NCBI GenBank assembly: GCA_030612585.1
Contig: JAUWNP010000095.1
Location: 1-16,579 of the forward strand
Direction: 5' to 3'
Source of the DNA: Anaerolineae bacterium
Lineage (GTDB): Bacteria > Chloroflexota > Anaerolineae > B4-G1
DNA length: 16,579 nucleotides
A model generated the notes under the pieces. That model saw only the letters and a list, made by a program, of their open reading frames with translations, was not told where the DNA came from and made no database searches. The first letter of the stretch is position 1, and the number at the start of each line of letters is the position of its first letter. A program made the translations under genes and the position numbers. Of this stretch, positions 7,492-14,369 are shown piece by piece.

Positions 7492-9788
7492 GGCACCACC
7501 CGCATCCGTGTCAGCACCACGTGCGTGGCCTGCATGCGACCACCCTCGGGGATAGTGGGCAGGGGGACGATGCTCCCCTCCTCGTCGAAGCGGTAGATGG
7601 TCAGGCGCACGTCGTAGACCCCAGGCGGTACGTCGAAGGTGGTCAGTTCGTAAATATCCTTTATCAACTCGTGGGTCTGCCAGGCGGAGGTGGGCGCTGT
7701 GCCGCCTACGGGCCAGGTGTCCTGCTGCGCCGCCTTGACCCAATCGCTGTCCACAAATTGTACTGAGACGGTGTAATTAACGTCCATCCGCCGCAGGCCC
7801 TGCCAGTAGAGTGTCAGGCGCACCGTCTCGCCCGGACGCGCGGCCCGCTGGTCGAGGTCGTACCCCACCAGCGCCATCCGGTCGCCGAAGTTGACGGAGA
7901 TGGGATTGGGATAGTCGCCCGGCTGGGTGCGCACCTCGACCTGCCCAAAGCGCACATGGTCGTCGCCACTGCTTGCGGTCAGGCGTGCCCCACTCGTAGC
8001 TTCGTATAGCCCCACCTCGATCTGGGCCATGTCGGGCGTGTAGGCGGTGGAGGGCACCTGTAGAACGTACCGGTCGGCCCAGCGGAAGCCCGGCTCCAAC
8101 CAGGTGGTGGAAAGCAGGCCTAGACCGGGGAAGGTATCTCGCTGCGCCACCAGCAGGTCGTGTTTGCCCAGCAGGTGCACGAAGACGGTGTAGTCCCGGT
8201 CGGTGGGGGCCAGCGCCTCCCAGTAGAGGGTCACCTCCACCTGCCCGCCCGGCTCTATTCCCCCCGCCCCTCCCGAGGCGGAGGAGAGTTCCGTCCCCAG
8301 GCTGTATCCCAGAAGCCGCATCGCCCCGCCGAAGTTGGCCTCTAGCCGGTGGGGAATGGCGGCAACCTGCGCGTCCGTCAGCGGTTCCGGCAGAGCGTAG
8401 GCCGGGCTGATCCAGAGCCAGGGAGCCAGCGCCGACAGGCACAGCAGGAAGAGAGCAAAGGCCGCCACCGCCCACCGCCCCCAGCGCCGGGGCAGCCAGC
8501 CGCTCAAACCCAACACCAGCAGCAGCGACCAGACCGAGAGGGCGGGAAAGACCAGCCGGCCCTGGGATGACCAGGTGGTGGAGGCCCAAAACGACCAGGG
8601 TATGACGACGCCCAGTGCCCAGAGGGTACAAATGGCGAATGACAAATGAGCAAATGACAAATGACAAATGGACGAATGGTCTCGCGCCCTGACGATTTGT
8701 TGGACCAGCAGGGCGACCAGGCCGAGGGCGGCGATTATGGTCAGTGCGTTGAGCGCGCTGTACACCCAGGCGGGCATCGGGACGTTGATGCCGCCGAAGT
8801 TGCCCCAGTAGCCAGCCGCAAAACTGTACCGCTCGCGCCACAACTGGGCCAGGTCGGCCGGCACGTCCCGCGTGCCCAGAATCTCGAAGAAGGCGTTAAA
8901 ACCGGTGAGGTCGCCGTAGAGCCGCAGGTTGCGCAGGTACCACCACCCGGCGACGAGCAGCAACGGCAACAACGTCGCCGCCCCGCCGGCGAAGAACTCG
9001 GCCCACGAGCGCCGCCGCACCGCCCGTACCACGACGACCAGTGCCGTGATGACGGTCAGCGCCAGCGAACTGGACTTGGTCAGTGCCGCTAGGCCGAGCA
9101 CCACACCCAGCGTCAGGTAGCGGCCCACAGGCACCCTCCGAGACCCTCCGGGTTTCGGAAAACCCGAAGGGTCTGGCAGCAGCCGCAGCAGCATCAGCAA
9201 CGCCAGGCTGCACAACGGCACGATCAAGTTGTCGTTGTTGACTGCACCGGAGATAAATACGACCATTGGGGTGAAGGCGTGAACGGCCGCAGCACCCAGG
9301 GCCAGGACAGGCCGATCGGGCAAGACCTCGCGCACGATGAGGTAGGTCAGGTAGACCGCTGCCGCCCCCATCAGGACGGACAGGAACCGCACGACGTGAA
9401 CTGCCAGCACTGTCCCTCGCCACGGGAACGATTCCAGCGGGGGGTTGTGGACGACCAAGTTGACGTTGCCGTCGGGTGTAGCGCCCGGGTCCACGTGGTG
9501 GTTGAGGTGACGGACGGTCTCCATATCGGACGTATCAACCCAACAGGTCGCCAACGCGCTGAGAAAGTAGTAGAGTGGTGCCTGGCTGCCCTCCTGTCGC
9601 CAGGTGGTTTCGACGCCTGGTTCTTGCACCGGTAGGCCCCAGTGGTCGGCGATGTATTTCACCATGGGATAGTGCCACTTCTCGTCGGAGACCTCGAAGG
9701 GTGGGACGATGATGCTGTAGGTCATCCCCAGCAGCACGAACAGTGCCAGAATCGCCGCCAGCAGTGCCCGTTCCGTTCGCTCGCTCAT
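7488..9788 (-). CDS. Gene 5: DUF2142/GT-C-like membrane glycosyltransferase with two C-terminal beta-sandwich modules
   Basis: A 766-residue paralog of gene 2. VPPFEVSDE (28-36) and QAPLYY (69-74) mark the first outer loop, and RNLRLYGD (286-293) matches the DUF2142-type motif. The membrane part ends near residue 468. Module 1 spans about 484-620 (VTLYWEAL, DYTVFVHLLG, AQRDT) and module 2 about 630-766 (LTLYWQGL, NYTVSVQF, AQQDT, PTSAW). Compared with gene 2 there is an 11-residue insertion at 206-216 encoded by a 32-bp palindrome, a heptamer array encodes 371-387, and module 1 has a Ser/Gly/Ala-rich loop insertion. The ATG at 9788 overlaps the gene 6 stop (ATGA) and has AGGAGG 5 bases upstream, which decides against the longer open frame to 9866. 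Probable role: an outer-face sugar transferase using a lipid-linked donor; sugar and acceptor unknown. Confidence 0.87.
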   Translation of the reverse strand: MSERTERALLAAILALFVLLGMTYSIIVPPFEVSDEKWHYPMVKYIADHWGLPVQEPGVETTWRQEGSQAPLYYFLSALATCWVDTSDMETVRHLNHHVDPGATPDGNVNLVVHNPPLESFPWRGTVLAVHVVRFLSVLMGAAAVYLTYLIVREVLPDRPVLALGAAAVHAFTPMVVFISGAVNNDNLIVPLCSLALLMLLRLLPDPSGFPKPGGSRRVPVGRYLTLGVVLGLAALTKSSSLALTVITALVVVVRAVRRRSWAEFFAGGAATLLPLLLVAGWWYLRNLRLYGDLTGFNAFFEILGTRDVPADLAQLWRERYSFAAGYWGNFGGINVPMPAWVYSALNALTIIAALGLVALLVQQIVRARDHSSICHLSFAHLSFAICTLWALGVVIPWSFWASTTWSSQGRLVFPALSVWSLLLVLGLSGWLPRRWGRWAVAAFALFLLCLSALAPWLWISPAYALPEPLTDAQVAAIPHRLEANFGGAMRLLGYSLGTELSSASGGAGGIEPGGQVEVTLYWEALAPTDRDYTVFVHLLGKHDLLVAQRDTFPGLGLLSTTWLEPGFRWADRYVLQVPSTAYTPDMAQIEVGLYEATSGARLTASSGDDHVRFGQVEVRTQPGDYPNPISVNFGDRMALVGYDLDQRAARPGETVRLTLYWQGLRRMDVNYTVSVQFVDSDWVKAAQQDTWPVGGTAPTSAWQTHELIKDIYELTTFDVPPGVYDVRLTIYRFDEEGSIVPLPTIPEGGRMQATHVVLTRMRVVP
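8628..8678. repeat. Heptamer array 3 (ACAAATG type) in gene 5
   Basis: Units on the plus strand: ACAAATG, GCGAATG, ACAAATG, an 8-bp AGCAAATG, ACAAATG, ACAAATG, then an 8-bp GACGAATG. They encode residues 371-387 of gene 5 (SICHLSFAHLSFAIC), a loop-to-helix stretch. Positions 8638-8660 are identical to part of array 9 in gene 8. Confidence 0.87.
9142..9173. repeat. In-frame palindromic element in gene 5
   Basis: Two 14-base arms (9142-9155 and 9160-9173) match at 13 of 14 positions around the loop CGGA. The element encodes DPSGFPKPGGS (residues 206-216). Gene 2 lacks these residues at the matching site: from the R(F/L)L motif to LTK there are 26 residues in gene 2 and 37 in gene 5. Confidence 0.75.
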
Positions 9789-11917
9789 TCTCGCCTCCTG
9801 ACCCACGGCCACACGATTCCGGCCGCGATGACCGCAAGCCACGTCCCTGAGAGCGCCCAACGCCACCAGGGGACCGCCGGCCGCACCTGCACCGTCGCCA
9901 GCACCACCCGGTCCTCTGGCAACCGCCCGGTATCGGCCCCGAACGCTGCCAACCGCTCCAGCGTTGCCGGGTCGTACATCCCCACGCTGAGCCGGTAGTC
10001 GCCAGAGGGGGCGTCCGGCGGTAGAGCCAATTCGTAGGGGTCCTCGACCAGCACACCGATCTCCCAGTCGCTCGTGGGCCGGGTGCCGCGCGCGGGGGGC
10101 GTGTCTTGTTGCGCCACCAGCCGCCCGTCCGGTCCCTGCAGGTGGACAAAAACCGTGTAATCCCCATCCACCGGCTCCTTCGCCTGCCAGTAAAGGGTCA
10201 GAAGCAGTACATCGCCTGGACCGGCCTCATCCTGTGCCAACCGGTAGCCCACCAGCCGGACCGCCTCCCCCAGATGGGCATCCAGCCGGTGTGGGATGAC
10301 CGGTTCCGCGCCTGGCCGGTACACCCAGGCGTAGGGCATACCGCCGAAGGAGGCGGCGAACTCAGGCTCACGGAACTTGTAGGTCTGCTCCCACAGCGCC
10401 CCCCAACGTGGGTGTTCTCGACCTCGTATCGTGTACTGCACGCCGAACACCAGATAGTCCACGTCCTCCCCTACCTGGGCAATGTCGTAGACCGGGGCGC
10501 GAACGTACTGGGCCAGCATCTCGTTGGCCAGGAATTGGGTGCCAACGACGAAGTCCTCCGCGCCAGGCCGACCGTCCACGTATTGTCCCGCTATGTCCAG
10601 CCCCTCCCCAAAGTCGGCGGGGGGAAGGGCGCGCACGGCTGCCCCTGTACCGCCTGGAAGGCCATTATAATGGGTGCCGAAGTAGGGAAAACAGGGCAAG
10701 ACGAGAAGCGCCTGCACAGCGAGCGCCAGAGGGATGGCATATCGAAGGCGCAATCTTGTGGAAGCGCGCACTCGTTTGACACACCAGACAAGCCCATACG
10801 CGCTGAGCACATCCAGCGCCAGCAGGATGGGCAACATATACCGGCCCTCCTTCCGGCTCCCCAAGGCCATCTGGGCAAAATAGAAAATGGCGAACGCACC
10901 TAACAAGAGAGCGGGCAACGACCGCTCTCTGCGCCGCGTCAGAGCCGAGCCTAGTCCCACGAGGCAAAAGGGTACGGTGAGAAAGGTCATACGGAACAAC
11001 AAAACGTCCACGTAGAAGGGTGCGCCGGGATCTCCCATCATCAACTCACCCCGGTGAAACCGGGGTAGGGAGTGCGCCTGATCCACATGGAGGATGATCC
11101 CCTGGCGAATGACCACGTCCAGCGTGTGCCCCGGCTGAACCCACATCGAGGGCCAGAACAAGAGGCAAACAGCAGCGGCAACAAGGAGCCAGAGGAGGAA
11201 ATTGCGAATCACGGATTGCGAACTGCGAATTATAGATTGCAGATTGCGGAGGGAGAGGAGCCAATCAGCCAGGAGGCAAAGACCCAGGAACGGAATCAGG
11301 AAAAGTGCCGTCACTTTCGTGAGTACCGCCAGACCGCCCAGGCCCGCTGAGATGACGATGTGCCGCGAGTGGCCTTCCCGCAGGTAGATCAGCATCCACA
11401 GGGCGGAGAGGAGCATCAGTGTCGAGAGTGCCGCATCCAGGTGGAGGACCTTCGAGTTGGCTAAGTAGAAGGGATCGAGAGCCCACAGGAGCGCCGCCAC
11501 CCACGCTACCCGGCGGTCGAACAGGCGGCATAGGAGTACCCAACCCCAGAGGATGCCTAGCGCGACGATCAATGCCAGTGGGAGTATCCCCACCGTTACC
11601 CGGTCAGCGAAGGCGTATCCCTCCGTCTCCAACGGCGCGGGTGGGTTCAGTCCGAGGGACGATTGCAGCGCATACCAGCCCCACAGCGCCGCTCCCGAAA
11701 GCCACATCACCGTCACGCCGGGGTGCTCGGAGAAGAGGGTGCCTGCCCAGTCGCCGTGCAGCACCGCCTGGAAGAATTGCGCCGAGCGGAAGTACCACTG
11801 GAGGGGTCGGGAGACCGGGTAGACAGCGCGAGGGATGAAGGCCAGCAGAAAGAGTCCCACCAGCGCCCACCGTTCCCAGCGGTTCACGTGCGCCTGAACG
11901 TTATCTCTACCGACCAT
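9785..11917 (-). CDS. Gene 6: GT39-like membrane glycosyltransferase with one beta-sandwich module and a final membrane helix
   Basis: A 710-residue protein, the full-length paralog of gene 1. The first helix (WALVGLFLLAFIPRA) leads to PVSRPL and SEHPGV (63-68) in the first outer loop; SKVLHLDAALSTLMLLSAL follows at 155-173, and K-x-GRYMLP (356-363) precedes a late helix, as in PMT/ArnT-type enzymes. A soluble region (about 410-535) leads into one beta-sandwich module (about 543-680: RLVGYRL, LTLYWQA, DYTVFVHLQG, AQQDT, PTSDW, YRLSVGMY). Uniquely here, another hydrophobic helix (about 684-706) follows the module and ends in WVRRRE, so both ends of the module would be tied to the membrane. Residues 223-240 come from a heptamer array at the same site as in gene 1. 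The ATG at 11917 lies inside the gene 7 end (11-base overlap), with AAGGA upstream. A GTG at codon 11 is a possible alternative start. Confidence 0.87.
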   Translation of the reverse strand: MVGRDNVQAHVNRWERWALVGLFLLAFIPRAVYPVSRPLQWYFRSAQFFQAVLHGDWAGTLFSEHPGVTVMWLSGAALWGWYALQSSLGLNPPAPLETEGYAFADRVTVGILPLALIVALGILWGWVLLCRLFDRRVAWVAALLWALDPFYLANSKVLHLDAALSTLMLLSALWMLIYLREGHSRHIVISAGLGGLAVLTKVTALFLIPFLGLCLLADWLLSLRNLQSIIRSSQSVIRNFLLWLLVAAAVCLLFWPSMWVQPGHTLDVVIRQGIILHVDQAHSLPRFHRGELMMGDPGAPFYVDVLLFRMTFLTVPFCLVGLGSALTRRRERSLPALLLGAFAIFYFAQMALGSRKEGRYMLPILLALDVLSAYGLVWCVKRVRASTRLRLRYAIPLALAVQALLVLPCFPYFGTHYNGLPGGTGAAVRALPPADFGEGLDIAGQYVDGRPGAEDFVVGTQFLANEMLAQYVRAPVYDIAQVGEDVDYLVFGVQYTIRGREHPRWGALWEQTYKFREPEFAASFGGMPYAWVYRPGAEPVIPHRLDAHLGEAVRLVGYRLAQDEAGPGDVLLLTLYWQAKEPVDGDYTVFVHLQGPDGRLVAQQDTPPARGTRPTSDWEIGVLVEDPYELALPPDAPSGDYRLSVGMYDPATLERLAAFGADTGRLPEDRVVLATVQVRPAVPWWRWALSGTWLAVIAAGIVWPWVRRRE
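9794..9799 (-). promoter_or_regulatory. Ribosome binding site of gene 5
   Basis: AGGAGG on the minus strand, 5 bases before the ATG at 9788. It selects this start over the longer open frame and supports ATGA coupling to gene 6. Confidence 0.7.
11197..11245. repeat. Heptamer array 4 (GCGAATT type, 7 units) in gene 6
   Basis: Units in register: GGAAATT, GCGAATC, ACGGATT, GCGAACT, GCGAATT, ATAGATT, GCAGATT, then GCG. They encode about residues 224-240 (RNLQSIIRSSQSVIRN) in the loop before LLWLLVAA, the same site as array 1 in gene 1. Confidence 0.85.
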
Positions 11918-14369
11918 CGCCCTGTTCCTTGATGGGTCCCAGGATCAGATGATCTGTCTCAGACCCGGCAGGCGGAATCCGCTCCATTGTGTCCAGGCGG
12001 TACAGGCCCACGTTGAGGGAATATGGAAGTGTGGGAGTATGGGAGGATGGAAGCGTGAAGACGTGCGTCTGGGCAAAGACGTCCCCTTTCTGCCAGTTTT
12101 CCATCGGGAAACTCAGCCCATCGGCAACTGCTACCAGTGTGCCCTGAGCGTCCACGAGATGAGCCATCACAGAGAGGGGAAAGTCGGGCCGGTTGAGCAC
12201 CTCCCAGTAAGTGTACAAGGTCAACGTGCCGTCCGGCGCTGGCCCGACCGGGTCTACCTCGTACCCCAGAAAGCGGGCCACGTCGGCAAATTGCGGCTGA
12301 TCGTCAGAACCCTCCAGCGTTGTCAGGTGAACAGGTTGGCTTCCGGCCCCCTCTCCCCAATAGACGGTCAGTCCCAGGCGCTTGCTGGTCCGGCGGCCGT
12401 GGAAAACGATTTGTGCGTCGTTGCCATAGGTGGACGCCACCGTCGGCCCATCGGTGTCATCTGGGATGACGTACCAGCCGGGGGCTGTGCCGGCCGGGTA
12501 GACCCAACTGGAGCGACAGTCGAAATATACCAGGCGCAGGTCCGGGTTCCCCAGCGCGTCTCGAATCTGGTCAGCCTCCAGTGCAGGTACGGGAGCGTAA
12601 CAGACGGCTGCCCACTGCCCTTCGAGTTGGTCTACCACGTCGTAGATGAATATCGAGTATCCAACTTTGGCCGTCGGCTGGCGACGCCGGAACCAATCGA
12701 AGACATCCGGGTCTTCCAGGAGTTGTAAATTGGACGCGCTGATGGCGTACACTCCTGGCTCCGGATTCAACGGACTGAAGTCTGAGGGTGACGAAGGAGG
12801 CGGCATGGGTAGCGGATCGTACTCAATGCCGTACCGCTCTGGCCTGGCTGTCCCAAAATAACTCAACTTGATCCGGTCAATCCCTCGTTCATCCAGATAC
12901 GCCCTCAGCCTTTTCAAATCCTGTCCCCAGTCCAGATTCGAATCCACCGCGTAGCGGTACCCCTGATCCGGCCCGCCGACCAGTTCGTTGAAGTAGGCCA
13001 GGTAGTATGGATGGGTCCACAGACTCGACAGCGTCATCCACAGAACCAGCAAGCAATGACCAATGACCAATGACCAATGACCAATGGGTGTATGCCACCA
13101 GGAGCGGCGCATACCGCCCCCGAGGGCGGGGGCTACGAGCAGGTAGTGGAAGGCAGTCGCAGCGCCCATCGCGACGAACGGGACCACCGGCAGGATATGG
13201 CGGTACCCGATGTTGATCCTGCTGGCTATGCTGACGGCGAAGTAAAATGCCGGAAAGATGATGATCAGAAACCTGAAATTTCCTATCTGAGCAAGCAGAT
13301 CGTTGCTTTTTGTGCCCCCTGGGGTGCGAGGAAGCATCTTGTCAGTCAAAAAAAACGGTTTCTTGGGCCAGGCCATCACAACGGCCACGACCAGCAATAT
13401 CAACAGAGGAAGCGGCGTCTTGATCACAAACAGAACCGGGAAGTAGTACCACCAGCCCTCGTCGGAGAGTTGGCCGAGGAAGAAGGCACGCTGGCCAGAG
13501 GCCTGATGTTGCCACAAACGTTGCAGGTTGTCCCAATGAGTCGGCATCGGCATCCACGTGCCAGCCGGTGACCACACGCCTGACTCGAAACGGTAGAGAG
13601 CCCACAGCACCAGGAGGCTTACGCTCAAGATCGCCACGAACCCGATCAGCAGGTTCCACAGGCTCGCCTTCCTCCGCCACGCATGCCACAAGAGCACCAG
13701 CCCCAGAACCGGCAGCAGGATCAGTGCCGATAACTTGGCCCCCCAGGCCAGTCCCAGCGTGAGTCCCGCCAGCAGAAGCCGCCCTGATGTCGGCCGGTCC
13801 AGCCAGCAAGAGAAAGTATAACACGCGGCGCACGCCAGGCAGGTGACTGCCATATCGGTGGTGATCAGGCTGGAGTGAGCCAGAATGTTCGGGTCGAAGG
13901 TGCATAGAAATAACGCTGCCAGCCCCGCCCAGCGCCCGAACAGTTCACCCGCCCACCGGCATACCAGGGCCGATAGCACCAGGCCCAGCGCCAGCATAGG
14001 CCAGCGGGCCAGGAACAGCACTCGCTCGATGGGCCATCCGGGCTCCAAGAGCAGGTGACGGGTGACGTCAATACAAGAGGCACGGTTCCAGCCTTTCAGG
14101 TCAGCCGGCGAGGGAATATCTGGCTCCAGCGCCAGAAACAGGCCACTCAAGGCGTGGCTCAAAGGAGGATGCTCATACTGCAGGCGCAGGTCGCCAGTCC
14201 GCCAGTATGCCACACCCCGGACCAGGTGAAACGGCTCATCCATAGTCGGCGACTGATCCCGGACGTTGACCAGCACCCGTCCCCAAAACAACAACAACAG
14301 AGCAACGAACAATGAACAATGAACAATGAACGATGACCGACGATTCACGCTGATACCTTCTGTGTTCAT
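11907..14369 (-). CDS. Gene 7: GT39 (PMT_2-type) phospholipid-carrier-dependent glycosyltransferase
   Basis: An 820-residue protein and the most canonical GT39 enzyme here. MDEPFHLVRG (43-52) and YEHPPL (65-70) form the first outer loop with the Asp-Glu pair typical of the family; ITTDMA (169-174), KTPLPLL (317-323), RINIGYRHILPV (384-395) and SNLDWGQDLKRL (477-488) are recognisable GT39 landmarks. About 10-12 helices are followed by a soluble region and a divergent beta-sandwich module (about 695-812: FLGYEV, LTLYTYWEVL, LNVGLYRLDTMER). Residues 10-23 and 428-440 are encoded by heptamer arrays and about 769-782 by an octamer array. Residues about 412-423 are encoded by a GC-rich palindrome, and about 337-365 look like an AT-richer loop insertion. 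The next Met lies past the first helix, so the N-terminal array must be translated. The ATG overlaps the gene 8 stop (ATGA). Confidence 0.9.
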   Translation of the reverse strand: MNTEGISVNRRSSFIVHCSLFVALLLLFWGRVLVNVRDQSPTMDEPFHLVRGVAYWRTGDLRLQYEHPPLSHALSGLFLALEPDIPSPADLKGWNRASCIDVTRHLLLEPGWPIERVLFLARWPMLALGLVLSALVCRWAGELFGRWAGLAALFLCTFDPNILAHSSLITTDMAVTCLACAACYTFSCWLDRPTSGRLLLAGLTLGLAWGAKLSALILLPVLGLVLLWHAWRRKASLWNLLIGFVAILSVSLLVLWALYRFESGVWSPAGTWMPMPTHWDNLQRLWQHQASGQRAFFLGQLSDEGWWYYFPVLFVIKTPLPLLILLVVAVVMAWPKKPFFLTDKMLPRTPGGTKSNDLLAQIGNFRFLIIIFPAFYFAVSIASRINIGYRHILPVVPFVAMGAATAFHYLLVAPALGGGMRRSWWHTPIGHWSLVIGHCLLVLWMTLSSLWTHPYYLAYFNELVGGPDQGYRYAVDSNLDWGQDLKRLRAYLDERGIDRIKLSYFGTARPERYGIEYDPLPMPPPSSPSDFSPLNPEPGVYAISASNLQLLEDPDVFDWFRRRQPTAKVGYSIFIYDVVDQLEGQWAAVCYAPVPALEADQIRDALGNPDLRLVYFDCRSSWVYPAGTAPGWYVIPDDTDGPTVASTYGNDAQIVFHGRRTSKRLGLTVYWGEGAGSQPVHLTTLEGSDDQPQFADVARFLGYEVDPVGPAPDGTLTLYTYWEVLNRPDFPLSVMAHLVDAQGTLVAVADGLSFPMENWQKGDVFAQTHVFTLPSSHTPTLPYSLNVGLYRLDTMERIPPAGSETDHLILGPIKEQGDGR
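12025..12064. repeat. Octamer-like array in the gene 7 C-terminal module
   Basis: Five degenerate 8-bp units on the plus strand: GGAAGTGT, GGGAGTAT, GGGAGGAT, GGAAGCGT, GAAGACGT. They encode about residues 769-782 (VFTLPSSHTPTLPYS), a loop of the beta-sandwich where the paralogous modules have a short LPPDAPSGDY-like turn. Confidence 0.55.
13053..13087. repeat. Heptamer array 5 (CCAATGA type, 5 units) in gene 7
   Basis: GCAATGA, three exact CCAATGA units, then CCAATGG. Encodes residues 428-440 (PIGHWSLVIGHCL) between two late membrane helices. A GC-rich palindrome lies 26 bases away. Confidence 0.9.
13114..13129. repeat. Small GC-rich hairpin sequence in gene 7
   Basis: CCGCCC-CCGA-GGGCGG, a 6-bp perfect stem, sits in a longer G/C block (13114-13133). 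It is translated as part of VAPALGGGMRR beside array 5 and may be a captured palindromic repeat. Confidence 0.45.
14302..14343. repeat. Heptamer array 6 (ACAATGA type, 6 units) at the gene 7 N-terminus
   Basis: GCAACGA, three exact ACAATGA units, ACGATGA, CCGACGA. Encodes residues 10-23 of gene 7 (RRSSFIVHCSLFVA), leading into the first membrane helix. Confidence 0.88.

Noticed and set aside
7492..7743. N-terminal extension of gene 4
   Set aside because: It would overlap the clearly coding C-terminal module of gene 5 by about 250 bases; the ATG at 7491 gives an ATGA overlap and a normal first helix.
7777..8841. Alternative minus-strand frame of 354 codons inside gene 5
   Set aside because: A shadow in another frame: Arg/Gly/Pro-rich with no membrane helices, while the gene 5 frame matches gene 2.
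9789..9866. N-terminal extension of gene 5
   Set aside because: AGGAGG 5 bases before the ATG at 9788 and the ATGA overlap with gene 6 decide for the shorter form.
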